Source of the DNA: Bacillaceae bacterium IKA-2
GTDB lineage: Bacteria; Bacillota; Bacilli; Bacillales; Anaerobacillaceae
Assembly: GCA_031761875.1 (NCBI GenBank)
Contig: CP134492.1
Coordinates: 3,968,001 to 4,032,000, forward strand
DNA: 64,000 bases
Direction: 5' to 3'
In this document: in pieces, positions 20,145 to 30,179 of the stretch
Layout of the letters: every line of letters starts with the position of its first letter
How positions within the stretch are numbered: position 1 is the first letter of the stretch
Notes under the pieces: model-generated
Database searches by the model: none
What the model was told of the DNA's origin: nothing
What the model saw: only the letters and a program-made list of their open reading frames with translations
Made by a program: the position numbers and the translations under genes

Positions 20145-21038
20145 CTATACTTTTAAAAATTTTCGAACTGACATCACACTACCCCAAATTCCGATAAAAG
20201 CTCCAATCGCAATTAAAATCCCGGCGACTTGAAAAATAAGTGGATCCGTTGGAAGTAAGCCAATAAATGTGGCTTCAAGTCTATGACTATAATTCTCATA
20301 AAGTCTATCGTAACTGAAACCTAAAATTGCCACTGGAATGAGTGAGCCAATCACACCTAAAAGGAGACCTTCGACGAAGAAAGGCCAACGAATAAAACCA
20401 TTAGTGGCTCCGACAAGTTTCATAATCTTAATTTCTCTTTTTCTAGCAATAATTGTAAGTTTAATTGTGTTAGCAATTAAAAACATCGTTGTAAGCATTA
20501 GACCTACGATAAGAATGAGGCCAATTTGTCTTGCCAAACCAGTGAACGTAAACAATTGCTCTACAACATCTTTTCCATAGCCTACTTCTTCTACAAACGA
20601 AAGCGGTTCTATTTGTGAAGCAAGTTTCTCCGTTTGTTGCGGCGTTGCAGCCCGAACAACAAAAACATCATAAAGGGGATTTTCTTCACGAAGTGCTTCA
20701 AAAATTTCGCCCTGCTCACCTAAACTTTCAATGAACTGCTCTAAACCTTGTTCTTTTGGTAAGTAGATTACTTTTTCAGCACTAGGAATTCGTTCAATTT
20801 CCGTTCGTAACTCATCTCGCTGTTCATCTGTGGACGTTAGCTCAATAAACACTCTCACTTCAACGTCTTCTTCTACCGAAGTAGCGAAATGATTTAAGTT
20901 TAAAATTAATAGAAGAAACACACCTACAATAAGAAGCATGACGGCAACAGCACTAATCGATGCAGATGTCATCCAGAAGTTTCGATATAAATTTTTGACG
21001 CCTTCTTTAATGTGGCGGAGGATTGTTCTAGGCTTCAT
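20145..21038 (-). CDS. ftsX: Cell-division ABC permease FtsX
   Basis: This 297-residue FtsX has an N-terminal cytosolic helix, then the first membrane segment at about 22-45. An extracellular loop follows (VRVFIELTSTDEQRDELR), then three membrane segments in the C-terminal half. The IIARKREIKIMKLVGATNGFIRWPF-type cytosolic motif is present (KREIKIMKLVGAT). The start ATG at 21038 lies inside the end of ftsE, an 11-base overlap that implies coupled translation. Confidence 0.95.
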   Translation of the reverse strand: MKPRTILRHIKEGVKNLYRNFWMTSASISAVAVMLLIVGVFLLLILNLNHFATSVEEDVEVRVFIELTSTDEQRDELRTEIERIPSAEKVIYLPKEQGLEQFIESLGEQGEIFEALREENPLYDVFVVRAATPQQTEKLASQIEPLSFVEEVGYGKDVVEQLFTFTGLARQIGLILIVGLMLTTMFLIANTIKLTIIARKREIKIMKLVGATNGFIRWPFFVEGLLLGVIGSLIPVAILGFSYDRLYENYSHRLEATFIGLLPTDPLIFQVAGILIAIGAFIGIWGSVMSVRKFLKV

Positions 21039-21714
21039 AGCCGTATCCCCCCCTCTGTTGATCACGAACGATTTGCCCACCTTCTATGGCAATTACTCGC
21101 TTACGAATCGTATTGACAATTTCTTTATTGTGCGTCGCCATTAAAATCGTTGTCCCACCGCTATTAATTTCTTCCAAAATTTTCATAATACCACGAGATG
21201 TATCTGGATCGAGGTTTCCTGTTGGCTCATCCGCAATTAATACTGATGGGTTGTTTACAATTGCTCTTGCAATTGCGATCCGTTGCTGCTCGCCTCCTGA
21301 AAGTTCGTCAGGTAAAAATCGAGCTTTATTTTTGAGTTTCACAATATCTAACACTCTCATTACTTTTCGTTTGATTAAAGTAGGAGTTTCTTCGATTACT
21401 TCTAAAGCAAACGCAATATTTTCATATGCAGTTAGTGTTGGTAATAATTTAAAGTCTTGAAAAACAATTCCTAGACTGCGACGAAGCATTGGAATTTTTT
21501 TTTCTTTGATTAAGCCTAAATTATAGCCGTTGACAATAACTGTCCCTTTAGTAGGTTTTTCCTCACGATACATTAATTTTATAAAGGTGGACTTTCCGGC
21601 CCCACTTGGTCCAACAACGTAAACAAATTCGCCCTTAGAAATGGACACGTCAATGCCATTGATAGCCATGACTCCATTAGGGTATGTCTTCCATACTTCT
21701 TTCATTTTAATCAT
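21028..21714 (-). CDS. ftsE: Cell-division ATP-binding protein FtsE
   Basis: This 228-residue ABC ATPase pairs with FtsX to control a periseptal or lateral-wall hydrolase. Walker A is GPSGAGKSTFIKL, the signature LSGGEQQRIAIARA, Walker B VLIADEPTGNLD, and the switch His lies in MATHNKEIV. AGGAAG precedes the ATG at 21714. It heads the ftsE-ftsX-M23 operon. Confidence 0.96.
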   Translation of the reverse strand: MIKMKEVWKTYPNGVMAINGIDVSISKGEFVYVVGPSGAGKSTFIKLMYREEKPTKGTVIVNGYNLGLIKEKKIPMLRRSLGIVFQDFKLLPTLTAYENIAFALEVIEETPTLIKRKVMRVLDIVKLKNKARFLPDELSGGEQQRIAIARAIVNNPSVLIADEPTGNLDPDTSRGIMKILEEINSGGTTILMATHNKEIVNTIRKRVIAIEGGQIVRDQQRGGYGYEA

Positions 21715-21865
21715 GGAGTTCTCACTTCCTGATGACTTATTTTACCAATAAAAATGAATTATTTATGTAGTAAGTGATTAACTTGAGTCTTTCCAAATTC
21801 CTATTAAACTAGTGATGCAGTTTAAATTCCTAAACAAATAGATAAAGTCAAATATCTCAAAACTT

Positions 21866-21874
21866 ATTATACCA
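21866..21874 (-). promoter_or_regulatory. Extended -10 promoter, ftsEX operon
   Basis: The minus strand shows TGGTATAAT, an extended -10 motif, about 150 bases before ftsE. No good -35 is present at 17 bases. Confidence 0.45.
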
Positions 21875-22170
21875 TCTATAAGCAACAAAATATGCTGAAA
21901 AATTATTACATTTTCATTTCATGCTTACTTATTTGCTAAATTAATGTCGAATAGCTTTTACTGAAAATGCCTTTTAAAAATTATCTTTCGCTAAATTAAT
22001 TCTCAGCAAGTGAATTGGACTTACCTAGAAACTCTTATACTTGAGTTCAATCTCTTACTTAGCGCCTTTATTATAAATATACATAATGCTAAATAATTAA
22101 ACTTCCTTATCAGAAAAAAATTTCTAGAATTGAAAAGTAACGTGTCTAAAAAATATGCTGACCATAATTA

Positions 22171-22206
22171 ACAAAAAAAAAATTCCCTACCATAATTTGG
22201 TAAGAA
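22171..22206 (-). terminator. Terminator after the cytochrome c gene
   Basis: On the minus strand TTCTTACCA pairs with TGGTAGGGA (with G-U pairs) and is followed by a run of nine T. Confidence 0.7.
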
Positions 22207-22223
22207 ACCTTTAATTAATTTTT

Positions 22224-22571
22224 TTATTGAGCTGCAATCCATGCTGCTAGATTTTCTGCAGCATCACCCGTTACCATGCCTGCTGGCATTGTTCCAGGAC
22301 CTACTTCGATAGCAGTTAAAACTTCCTCATAACTTAAACCAGCAATTGCAGGATTAGCTCCCTGGCCTTCTAAGTTTCCGCCGTGGCAACCAATACATGA
22401 GCTATATGAAGCTTCTGCTGCTGCTGCATCGTAGTCCCCTACTGGTGTTGTTTCCCCACCAGCTGGTGTTTCTTCCGCCGCTGGCGCTTCATCTGGAGCT
22501 GCTTCGTCGTTGCCTCCACAAGCACCTAGTACTAACACTGCACCAATCATTGCCATAAGTAGTTTTTTCAT
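22224..22571 (-). CDS. cccB: Lipoprotein cytochrome c-551 (CccB-like)
   Basis: This 115-residue small c-type cytochrome is anchored outside the membrane by lipid. The lipobox VLGAC is at residues 14-18. An acidic Ala/Glu/Pro/Gly linker follows to about residue 50. The haem-binding CIGCH is near residue 58, and the likely axial Met is in GTMPAGM. It matches B. subtilis CccB in size and in its place between prfB and ftsE. It probably passes electrons to a terminal oxidase. Confidence 0.93.
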   Translation of the reverse strand: MKKLLMAMIGAVLVLGACGGNDEAAPDEAPAAEETPAGGETTPVGDYDAAAAEASYSSCIGCHGGNLEGQGANPAIAGLSYEEVLTAIEVGPGTMPAGMVTGDAAENLAAWIAAQ

Positions 22572-22734
22572 TTTAAAAACCCTCCCAAAATTATATTTCT
22601 GCAGGTTTAGTTTACCCTACTTTTCTATTTCTACTATTTATACTATTAAATTATACATAATTTAGCAAGTCCTACTTCCATTTTGACTTTAAAAAAGTCC
22701 ACGTCTAGACCTTTTTTGTTTCTTTTTGTCATGA

Positions 22735-22790
22735 AAAATGCTGACCACTCACATTTAATGACAACTTGTTTCAATTTCGTGAAATTTAAC
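22735..22790 (-). pseudogene. Decayed duplicate of the 3' end of the adjacent YitT-family gene
   Basis: The stretch around TGACAACTTGTTTCAATTT (22760s) repeats, with mismatches, the segment TGACAACTTGTTTTAATTT at about 22880-22905 inside the neighbouring gene. Translated in either direction it is not a gene. It looks like a partial tandem duplication now decaying downstream of the stop codon. Confidence 0.4.
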
Positions 22791-22807
22791 AAGTCCAAAG
22801 TCCAACT

Positions 22808-23686
22808 TCACTTTTTAAAACCCTCGCCTAATACTTCTGTAGCATTAGTGACAACTACAAATGCTGTCGGATCAATTTTTTTGACAACTTGTTTTAATTT
22901 TGTGACTTCCGTTTGATTTACTACACACATGAGGACGGGACGCTTTTGATCTGTATAACCACCATATCCTTCTAACCTCGTTACACCACGATCGACATCG
23001 TTAAGGATCCCTTGCTGAACCTCGGCTTGTTTTTCAGAAATAATCAAGGCCACTTTTGCGTAGCCTACGCCCATTTGTACTAGATCAATCGTTTTCACGG
23101 TAATATAAAGAGCAATTAGCGCATATAATGCCAACTCAATATTAAACACAATCGCCGATGTTGCGACGATCAGTCCATCGATAATAAACACACAGGCACC
23201 AAGAGATAAACCTGTATATTTACGAATGATTTGTGCTGCCAAGTCTGTCCCACCAGTAGAAGAATTAGCACGAAAGACGATCCCTAAACCGAGTCCAACA
23301 CCGATCCCACCAAAAAGCGCCCCTAAAAGCGGATCTAAAGTTACAGCTTCAAGACCGCTCGTTACATACACGACAAAAGGTAAAAAAATCGTTCCGACTA
23401 GCGTTTTCGCGCCATACTTAAACCCACCTAATAATATTATCCCAGCAATAAATAAGGGAATATTAAAAGCCCACTGAGTGAACGCCGGGGTAATATTAAA
23501 CAGATCATACACAATTGTACTAATCCCACTAACGCCCCCAGAGGCGATTCGATTTGGTAGTAAAAATAAATTGAAAGCTAACGCTACAATAGCTGAACCT
23601 ACTAAAACTTGACCGTACTCCCAAAAGGATTGCCACTTCAAAGATAATACGGGCTCAATCCCTCTTCTTTTTCCATTCATTTTCAT
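22808..23686 (-). CDS. YitT-family membrane protein (DUF161/DUF2179), YvjA-like
   Basis: This 292-residue protein has five to six membrane segments in residues 15-190, including the typical FRANSSTGGTDLAAQIIRKY-type motif (NSSTGGTDLAA). A C-terminal DUF2179 domain follows (GVTRLEGYGGYTDQKRPVLM, ending ATEVLGEGF). The family has no assigned transport substrate. It lies between prfB and cccB, the place of yvjA-type genes in Bacillus. AGGTG precedes the ATG at 23686, and a second ATG at 23680 is equally possible. Confidence 0.85.
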   Translation of the reverse strand: MKMNGKRRGIEPVLSLKWQSFWEYGQVLVGSAIVALAFNLFLLPNRIASGGVSGISTIVYDLFNITPAFTQWAFNIPLFIAGIILLGGFKYGAKTLVGTIFLPFVVYVTSGLEAVTLDPLLGALFGGIGVGLGLGIVFRANSSTGGTDLAAQIIRKYTGLSLGACVFIIDGLIVATSAIVFNIELALYALIALYITVKTIDLVQMGVGYAKVALIISEKQAEVQQGILNDVDRGVTRLEGYGGYTDQKRPVLMCVVNQTEVTKLKQVVKKIDPTAFVVVTNATEVLGEGFKK

Positions 23687-23887
23687 TTATCGCACCTACT
23701 CCAACTATGTATTGTTCGGTTCTGGTTCTGATCCTTGGTGATTTATGTCGAATCAAAATTACTATATTTATAATAAAAATCCATTTGTAGTATATATCAC
23801 ATGTTGTCAAGTGTAAACGCGAATAGGGTAACGCTTTAACGGGAAATATCTCTAAGCGCATCGATTACCTAGCGCTGCACTAGGCTA

Positions 23888-23989
23888 GCGGTGCCTGACA
23901 CCCGAACGTGTAGTTTGTGAAAATAGAAAGCTCACGAACCCTCATTAATACTAGATTATATATAATTAATTCACATGGTGTCAGGCACC
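23888..23989. repeat. GGTGCCTGACACC element, ~102 bp
   Basis: It starts GCGGTGCCTGACACC and ends with the exact inverse GGTGTCAGGCACC, with a subterminal TTTGTGAA/TTCACAT inverted pair. The interior differs from copies at 32059 and 33954, but the ends are the same. It lies between prfB and the YitT-family gene. Confidence 0.8.
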
Positions 23990-24004
23990 AAATTCTCATG
24001 GTAC

Positions 24005-24036
24005 CAAAAAAAGTAGTGACACAAGGTCACTACTTT
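24005..24036 (-). terminator. Terminator of prfB
   Basis: The 10-bp stem AAGTAGTGAC/GTCACTACTT with a five-base loop is followed by seven T on the minus strand. It begins immediately at the prfB stop codon. Confidence 0.9.
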
Positions 24037-25140
24037 TAGCTTTTGATTTGTGAGCGTAAATATGCATCGATAAAGGGGTCGAGTTCTCCATCGACGACTG
24101 TGGACGCATTGCCGATTTCGTGATTCGTCCGGTGGTCTTTGACGAGACTATATGGGTGAAATACGTAGGAACGGATTTGACTTCCCCAGCCAATTTCCTT
24201 TTGTTCACCACGAATTTCATCTAGCTCGGCTTTTTGCTTATCTAATTGGAGCTGAAATAGCTTTGCTCGAAGCATTTTCATCGCTTGTTCACGATTTTTA
24301 ATTTGAGAACGTTCATTCTGACAAGTTACGACTGTATTTGTGGGTAGATGAGTAATCCGCACTGCTGAATCGGTCGTATTAATGTGCTGACCACCTGCTC
24401 CACTAGCTCGGTACGTATCGACTTTCAACTCATCGGGCGCAATATCTAAGTCAAAATCGTCTTCTAGTTCGGGCATAATTTCACATGATACGAATGACGT
24501 ATGACGTCTGCCTGAGGAATCAAATGGCGATATCCGCACGAGACGATGAACACCTTTTTCTGCTTTTAAATAGCCGTAAGCATTGTGACCTTTGATGAGT
24601 AGCGTAACACTTTTTAGTCCAGCCTCATCACCAGATAGATAATCTAGTATTTCTACTTTAAAACCTTTTCGCTCAGACCAGCGCGTATACATGCGTAACA
24701 GCATCGAAGCCCAGTCTTGAGACTCAGTACCACCAGCACCAGGATGAAGCTCAAGTAGCGCATTGTTTTTATCATAGGGCTCACTTAGTAAGAGCGTTAA
24801 TTCAAACTCATTTAAGTCAATAGTAAGCAAAGAAACGCCTTCATTGAGCTCTTTTTCGAAATCAGCATCAGCCTCTTCTTTGATTAACTGATAAGATACA
24901 TCTAAATCATCATAACGCTCTTGAAGTATCAAAAATTTATCTACTTGTTCTTTCAAGGCATTTGACTCGTTAATAACTTCTTGAGCTTCTTGTTGACGAT
25001 CCCAAAATTCAGGGTCGGTCATCAAATTCTCTAATTCAGCGATCCGTTCTTGCTTTTTGCCAAGGTCAAAGAGACCCCCTAAAGTTATTTAACCGCTTAG
25101 CCATTGTCGTAAGCTCTATCTTCATTTCAAAAAGTTCCAT
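24036..25140 (-). CDS. prfB: Peptide chain release factor 2, programmed +1 frameshift
   Basis: RF2 ends translation at UGA and UAA. The first 24 codons (ATG at 25140) reach an in-frame TGA at 25068-25066 in the context AGGGGGTCTCTTTGACC. AGGGGG acts as an internal Shine-Dalgarno, and slipping at CTT-TGA continues as GAC, giving a 367-residue protein. This is the conserved autoregulatory site of bacterial prfB. The peptide-hydrolysis motif GGQ lies in [11 protein letters not shown], and the stop-recognition motif SPF in ISPFDSS. Because of the shift the gene appears as two open frames. SecA follows upstream, as in B. subtilis. Confidence 0.97.
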
Positions 25141-25228
25141 CTACAAACCGCCTTTTTTAAAATTATAATTCTAGAAAATATTCAAAAAGTCTTGTAATTA
25201 TCGCTGTTGTATCTCACTTCAACTCTAA

Positions 25229-27736
25229 CTATTTTCCACAACATTGTTTATATTTTTTGCCGCTGCCACAAGTACAAGGTTCATTTCGCCCCACTTGTTC
25301 ACTGTTACGGATTGGCTTCTTTTTTTCAGGTTCTTTTCCTGAGCTTGCGTGAATAGCCTTTCCTTCAGCTACTTGCTTTCGTTCTAAGTTTTGCTCGATT
25401 TGAGCTTTCATAATGTACATTGATACTTCTTCTTCAATCGACGCAATCATATCTTCAAACATTGTAAAGCCTTCAAAACGGTATTCACGCAACGGATCAT
25501 TTTGACCGTAGGCACGTAAATGAATTCCTTGACGAAGCTGATCCATTTGGTCAATGTGACTCATCCATTTTGTATCAACAGAGCGAAGTAAAATCACTTT
25601 TTCAAATTCTCTCATTCGTTCAGGTTGGAAGTCGGCTTCTTTTTGATTATAAGCCGCTTTTACTTTTTCCATGACCATTTCAATCATTTCCTCAGGGTCT
25701 TGACCTTTCAAATCCTTCTCGGTTACTTCACCTTCAGAAAGAACAGTACCTTTAAGATAATTGGCTAACGCTGTTAAATCCCAATCTTCCGGGACCTGTT
25801 CCTCTGGCGTTTGCGCATGGACATTGCGCTCAACCGCAGCTTTAATCATATTTTCAACGATTTCACGAACGTTTTCACTTTCCAAAACTTCCATACGCTG
25901 CTTGTAAATAATTTCACGCTGCTCACGCATCACGTCATCATATTGTAAAATTTGTTTACGAGCATCAAAGTTATTTCCTTCAACTCGCTTTTGAGCTTGC
26001 TCAACAGCACGACTGACGAGTTTACTTTCAATCGGGGCGTCGTCCATACCAAGTTTTTCCATCATCGCCTTCATATTATCAGAACCGAAGCGACGCATAA
26101 GCTCATCTTCCATTGATAAATAAAATTGAGAGGAACCTGGATCTCCTTGACGACCAGCACGACCACGAAGCTGATTATCAATCCGGCGAGATTCATGGCG
26201 CTCAGTACCAAGGACATGAAGTCCGCCAAGTTCGATAACTCCCTCACCTAACTTAATGTCGGTACCACGACCAGCCATGTTTGTAGCGATTGTTACGACA
26301 CCTTTTTGGCCAGCATTTTCAATAATATAGGCTTCTTTTTCATGATTTTTCGCATTGAGCACGTTATGTGGTATCCCGCGTTTTTTTAATAAAGATGCAA
26401 TTAGTTCAGATGTTTCAATGCCAACTGTACCGACAAGTACAGGCTGGCCTGTTTTATAAAGCTCAGCAATTTCACTAACAACCGCTCTATATTTAGCTTC
26501 CATTGTTTTAAAAATTAAATCAGCCTGATCCGCGCGAATGATCGGTAAATTCGTCGGGACAACCATAACATCCATTCCATAAATGTTACGGAATTCCTCT
26601 TCTTCAGTTTTCGCAGTACCTGTCATTCCACAAAGCTTTTCATACATCCGAAAATAGTTTTGGAAGGTAATCGAAGCAAGCGTCATGCTTTCTCGTTGAA
26701 CGATTACACCTTCTTTTGCTTCAATCGCTTGATGAAGTCCATCAGAATAGCGACGTCCTTTCATTAGACGACCGGTAAATTGGTCAACAATGACAACTTC
26801 ATCGTCATCAATAACATAATCTGTATCACGATGCATAACGATATGGGCTTTTAAGGCCTGGTTAACATGATGGTTTAACTGCACATGCTTGGAATCATAT
26901 AAATTTTCAATGTTGAACGCCTTTTCCGCTTTTTCAACACCATCATCAGTTAGCTGAACATTTTTTGTTTTTTCATCATACGTATAATCTTCTTCTTTTC
27001 GAAGCGTACGCGAAAATGAATTAGCTACTTGGTAGAGTTGCGTTGATTTTTCCGCTGAACCAGAAATAATTAACGGTGTTCGTGCTTCATCAACTAAAAT
27101 CGAGTCAACCTCATCGACAAGCGCAAAATAAAGCGATCGTTGCGCCATTTGCTCTTTGTACGTCACCATATTGTCACGAAGATAATCGAATCCAAACTCA
27201 TTGTTTGTTCCATATGTAATATCACATGCATAAGATTCTCGTTTTTCTTCTTTTGACATACCACTAATATTTAAGCCAACTGTTAACCCTAGAAATTTAT
27301 ACAGCTCGCCCATCATTTCGGCGTCACGACTAGCCAAATATTCATTCACCGTGACCACGTGAACTCCTCTGCCAGTAAGGGCATTTAAATAAACTGGTAA
27401 GGTTGATACCAATGTCTTACCTTCCCCTGTTTTCATCTCAGAAATGTTTCCTTCAAAGAGAACAATTCCTCCTAATAACTGAACTGAGTAATGACGCAAC
27501 TTCAAGACACGCTTTGAACCTTCACGAACAGCGGCAAAAGCTTCTGGTAAAATTGCCTCGAGTGCCTCGCCATCTTGAATACGCTTTTTAAACTCTTCTG
27601 TTTTTTGTCGCAAGCCATCATCAGACAATTTTTCGAATTCAGCCTCTAACGCCTCGACTTTAACGACCGTTTTTTGCATTTTTTTTAAATCTCGTTGGCT
27701 CGGATCACCAATCACTTTTTTCAAAAAACCTATCAT
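25229..27736 (-). CDS. secA: Preprotein translocase ATPase SecA
   Basis: This 835-residue motor drives proteins through SecYEG. Walker A is [14 protein letters not shown] (about residue 100) and Walker B lies in [15 protein letters not shown]. The helicase core motifs [12 protein letters not shown] and [10 protein letters not shown] are present, and the C-terminal zinc-binding tail is [19 protein letters not shown] precedes the ATG. A SigA-type promoter lies 40-70 bases upstream. It is followed by prfB after an 88-base gap. Confidence 0.98.
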   Translation of the reverse strand: MIGFLKKVIGDPSQRDLKKMQKTVVKVEALEAEFEKLSDDGLRQKTEEFKKRIQDGEALEAILPEAFAAVREGSKRVLKLRHYSVQLLGGIVLFEGNISEMKTGEGKTLVSTLPVYLNALTGRGVHVVTVNEYLASRDAEMMGELYKFLGLTVGLNISGMSKEEKRESYACDITYGTNNEFGFDYLRDNMVTYKEQMAQRSLYFALVDEVDSILVDEARTPLIISGSAEKSTQLYQVANSFSRTLRKEEDYTYDEKTKNVQLTDDGVEKAEKAFNIENLYDSKHVQLNHHVNQALKAHIVMHRDTDYVIDDDEVVIVDQFTGRLMKGRRYSDGLHQAIEAKEGVIVQRESMTLASITFQNYFRMYEKLCGMTGTAKTEEEEFRNIYGMDVMVVPTNLPIIRADQADLIFKTMEAKYRAVVSEIAELYKTGQPVLVGTVGIETSELIASLLKKRGIPHNVLNAKNHEKEAYIIENAGQKGVVTIATNMAGRGTDIKLGEGVIELGGLHVLGTERHESRRIDNQLRGRAGRQGDPGSSQFYLSMEDELMRRFGSDNMKAMMEKLGMDDAPIESKLVSRAVEQAQKRVEGNNFDARKQILQYDDVMREQREIIYKQRMEVLESENVREIVENMIKAAVERNVHAQTPEEQVPEDWDLTALANYLKGTVLSEGEVTEKDLKGQDPEEMIEMVMEKVKAAYNQKEADFQPERMREFEKVILLRSVDTKWMSHIDQMDQLRQGIHLRAYGQNDPLREYRFEGFTMFEDMIASIEEEVSMYIMKAQIEQNLERKQVAEGKAIHASSGKEPEKKKPIRNSEQVGRNEPCTCGSGKKYKQCCGK

Positions 27737-27774
27737 CTATGTCGCTCCCCTTTTTTACAGAAATTGATTCCTGT

Positions 27775-27804
27775 AATATAAACTATTTATATATTGATCG
27801 TCAA
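27775..27804 (-). promoter_or_regulatory. Putative SigA promoter of secA
   Basis: On the minus strand TTGACG (27799-27804), an 18-base spacer and TATATT (27775-27780) lie 39 bases before the secA start. Confidence 0.5.
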
Positions 27805-28041
27805 CAAGGGTTACAACCCCCACCAGAAAAAGTAACTTCAGGTTTTGATGTGGGAGTTTTACTGATTGACTCGTAAAATTAAGTGGTCAATCATTATAAT
27901 TCTGCTTTTTTTGATAATTCCCTGCATTTATTACACTTGATTATAATTTTAACAGTTTGCAGAGCTTGATACAAGGACTGAGGTTAGATTAAGGCTAGGG
28001 ATAGGGGATCTAATTGATATTTTGGAAATCAATAATTGATT

Positions 28042-28205
28042 TTACTTGCCGGAAATTTCGTTTTATTGTGAAAACAACCTTGCTTGTTAGCTGAAATTTC
28101 ATTTTATTAGCCAAACCACATCGTTTATTAGCCAAATTTTCATTTTATTAGCCAAACTACCTCGTTTATTAGCGGAAATTTCATTTTATTAGCCAAACCC
28201 CACTT
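28042..28205. repeat. 41-bp tandem array (four copies)
   Basis: Units begin at 28042, 28083, 28124 and 28165. The best pair follows TTTATTAGCC, AAATTTTCAT, TTTATTAGCC, AAACTACCTCG. Each unit contains two TTTATTAG half-repeats. It is the inverse of the array at 14555-14703. Confidence 0.8.
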
Positions 28206-28257
28206 TACTGTCGGCTTATCCGTAATTCGAACCAAATCGACCGAATCCAGCGGCGCA

Positions 28258-28289
28258 ATAAAAAAGAGCACAGCATCTTGGCTGTACTC
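28258..28289 (-). terminator. Terminator of hpf
   Basis: On the minus strand GAGTACAGC pairs with GCTGTGCTC across a six-base loop, followed by TTTTTTATT. Confidence 0.88.
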
Positions 28290-28366
28290 TCCTTTATTTG
28301 GCTTAAAACCCCAACCGCGATCGAATGACCTAAGCAAAATTCAATTGGGGCTAAAACCTATGTTTG

Positions 28367-28915
28367 TTATTGTGGTTCAATTAAGCCGTAGCGTCCATCT
28401 TTACGTGTGTAGACAACATTGGTTTCGTTTGTAATCGCGTTTGAAAATACGAAAAAGCTATGTCCTATCATATCCATTTGTAAAATAGCTTCCTCAGCAT
28501 CCATCGGCTTTAGTGAGAAACGCTTTGTGCGGACGATTTCTAATTGATCCTCATCCTCTTCGACAGTTACACCATTACCTAATTCATTAGTGAACATATA
28601 TTTCAAACTGCCTTCTTGACGAAATTTTCTATTAACCTTTGTTTTATGTTTACGTATTTGTCTTTCAAGTTTCTCAACAACAAGGTCAATCGCTGCATAC
28701 ATGTCAGTATGAGTTTCCTCAGCTCTAAGTAAAAGTTGCGGCATTGGAATTGTAATTTCAATAATTTGTTGTTTATTGATCACTTGTAGGTTTACATGTA
28801 TTGGTGAATTTAGTGGTTCATCAAAATATCGTTCAACCTTACCTACCTTTTTTTCTACATAGTCCCTAAGTGCTGGAGTTACTTCAATGTTTTCACCACG
28901 AATGTTAAAGTTCAT
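28367..28915 (-). CDS. hpf: Long-form ribosome hibernation promoting factor
   Basis: HPF binds the 30S subunit and dimerises ribosomes into 100S particles in stationary phase. The 182-residue size is that of the long form. The N-terminal S30AE domain (NIRGENIEVTPALRDYVEKK) and the C-terminal dimerisation domain (RTKRFSLKPMDAEEAILQM and VVYTRKDGRYGLIEP) are both present. The ATG at 28915 follows AAAGGAGGAG. It is the B. subtilis yvyD position between fliT and secA. Confidence 0.96.
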   Translation of the reverse strand: MNFNIRGENIEVTPALRDYVEKKVGKVERYFDEPLNSPIHVNLQVINKQQIIEITIPMPQLLLRAEETHTDMYAAIDLVVEKLERQIRKHKTKVNRKFRQEGSLKYMFTNELGNGVTVEEDEDQLEIVRTKRFSLKPMDAEEAILQMDMIGHSFFVFSNAITNETNVVYTRKDGRYGLIEPQ

Positions 28916-28968
28916 ATAAACTCCTCCTTTCAAATCTATATGCAGTATTCTACATATCTTATTACTCT

Positions 28969-28996
28969 ATTCTAGATAACATATCGAAAATCCTTC
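28969..28996 (-). promoter_or_regulatory. Possible SigH-type promoter of hpf
   Basis: GAAGGATTT and CTAGAAT are separated by 12 bases on the minus strand, close to the SigH consensus RNAGGAWWW/RNNGAAT, with one mismatch in the -10. B. subtilis yvyD is known to use SigH and SigB, which is why this was considered. Confidence 0.3.
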
Positions 28997-29497
28997 ATAA
29001 AATTACAAATTTCGAGATTTTTTTTGATAATAAAAAAAAAGTTAATTTTCGCACTTCCCCACTTAAAAAAAATAAGCTCAAGCGCCTTGGTATCATCGGA
29101 AATCCCTTACTTCAGATCGCCTAAATTAACTTTCTGCTTACCATTAGTTTCAGCACAACTATAGTAAATCATTCAAATAACGATTAATTTTAATAAGATG
29201 ATTTTACATCCATGGGTAAAATCCCAACAACGGAGTAGGCATTTCCAATTTGGCGAGTTGAGAATCCAACTGTTTCCCCACTATCCAAGCTAAATTAAGA
29301 CGAGTTTTTTTAAGATGCGCTCATCTATCCACAGCAAAAAAATAGTTCGTTTTTTAAAAAAACGTGTCACCATTTAGTCACATCTTCAAATTAACATCAT
29401 TCATATGTAGCAAACCACACCTTGCTAAATAAAGGCAGGGTTTGTGGCACCTATTCATATTCCTAAAAAAAACAACTTACCCAATTGGGAATGTCGA
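28997..29497. other. Intergenic region between the cold-shock gene and hpf
   Basis: About 500 bases without an identifiable gene, RNA or repeat. A few short inverted stretches (around 29340-29375 and 29405-29445) are too weak to call. Confidence 0.4.
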
Positions 29498-29698
29498 CTA
29501 GCGCTTTGTTACATTTGCAGCCTGTGGTCCGCGAGTTCCTTCAACAATTTCAAATTCAACTTCTTGTCCTTCATCTAATGTTTTGAATCCATCTGATCCG
29601 ATTGCTGAGAAATGAACGAAAACATCGTCTCCTTCTTCGCGCTCGATAAATCCAAAACCTTTTTCTGCATTAAACCATTTTACTTTTCCTACCATCAT
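29498..29698 (-). CDS. Cold-shock protein (CspA/CspB family)
   Basis: This 66-residue OB-fold nucleic-acid chaperone carries RNP1 KGFGFIER and RNP2 VFVHFSAI, and ends [10 protein letters not shown]. Of two adjacent ATG codons the second gives the usual MVGKVKWFN start, and AGGGA lies upstream. It is single-gene, with no clear partner. It binds single-stranded RNA or DNA. Which Csp paralogue it represents cannot be told. Confidence 0.93.
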   Translation of the reverse strand: MMVGKVKWFNAEKGFGFIEREEGDDVFVHFSAIGSDGFKTLDEGQEVEFEIVEGTRGPQAANVTKR

Positions 29699-30179
29699 TA
29701 CACATTCCCTTCGTGTTTAAATTTCACCACAATTAAACTATATCAACGAGTTAAAAGCTCGTCAAACAATATCGTAATTCCAATTTCGACATTGTTTCAC
29801 CTGACAATTTACCGATTCACAATAACAAAGATTATTCGCTATTTTCAGCTTTTATAGACGATCAATATTTCACATTGACATTTTTGAGCTCTTTTTCCTA
29901 AATTTAGTTTACCTAATTTGAAAATAATTTTTAAAAAAATATTGAAATTGGATAAAATTTCATTTAAACTATGTTTAGCTTCGATTTATTTCAACAAATT
30001 TTTTTCACCCTCGACAAATTACCTAGAAAAGATTGCTTCTACTATCAGTATCTAACCTCACGAACTTCACGAATTCTCAAACTTAACAATTTTTTCAATT
30101 TTACTCATTTCGGTCATCAGCTGTGTTTATCATCCAAAAATGAAAATTTTGATACTGTTACTCTGAATGGAGTATGTGT
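29699..30179. other. Intergenic region between the cold-shock gene and the HUH-type gene
   Basis: This 481-base AT-rich divergent spacer carries promoters for both directions. No individual site was identified with confidence, and open frames inside it lack ribosome sites. Confidence 0.4.

Larger units (their letters stand above)
21715..22223. other. Intergenic region upstream of ftsE
   Basis: This 509-base AT-rich gap has no gene. It contains a likely extended -10 promoter for ftsE (21866-21874) and the terminator of the cytochrome gene (22171-22206). Confidence 0.5.
27737..28366. other. Intergenic region between hpf and secA
   Basis: This 630-base gap has no gene. It holds the secA promoter (27775-27804), a 41-bp tandem array (28042-28205) and the hpf terminator (28258-28289). 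Confidence 0.6.

Noticed and set aside
28140-28337. 65-residue minus-strand frame after hpf
   Set aside because: It runs through the hpf terminator and the 41-bp array; not gene-like.
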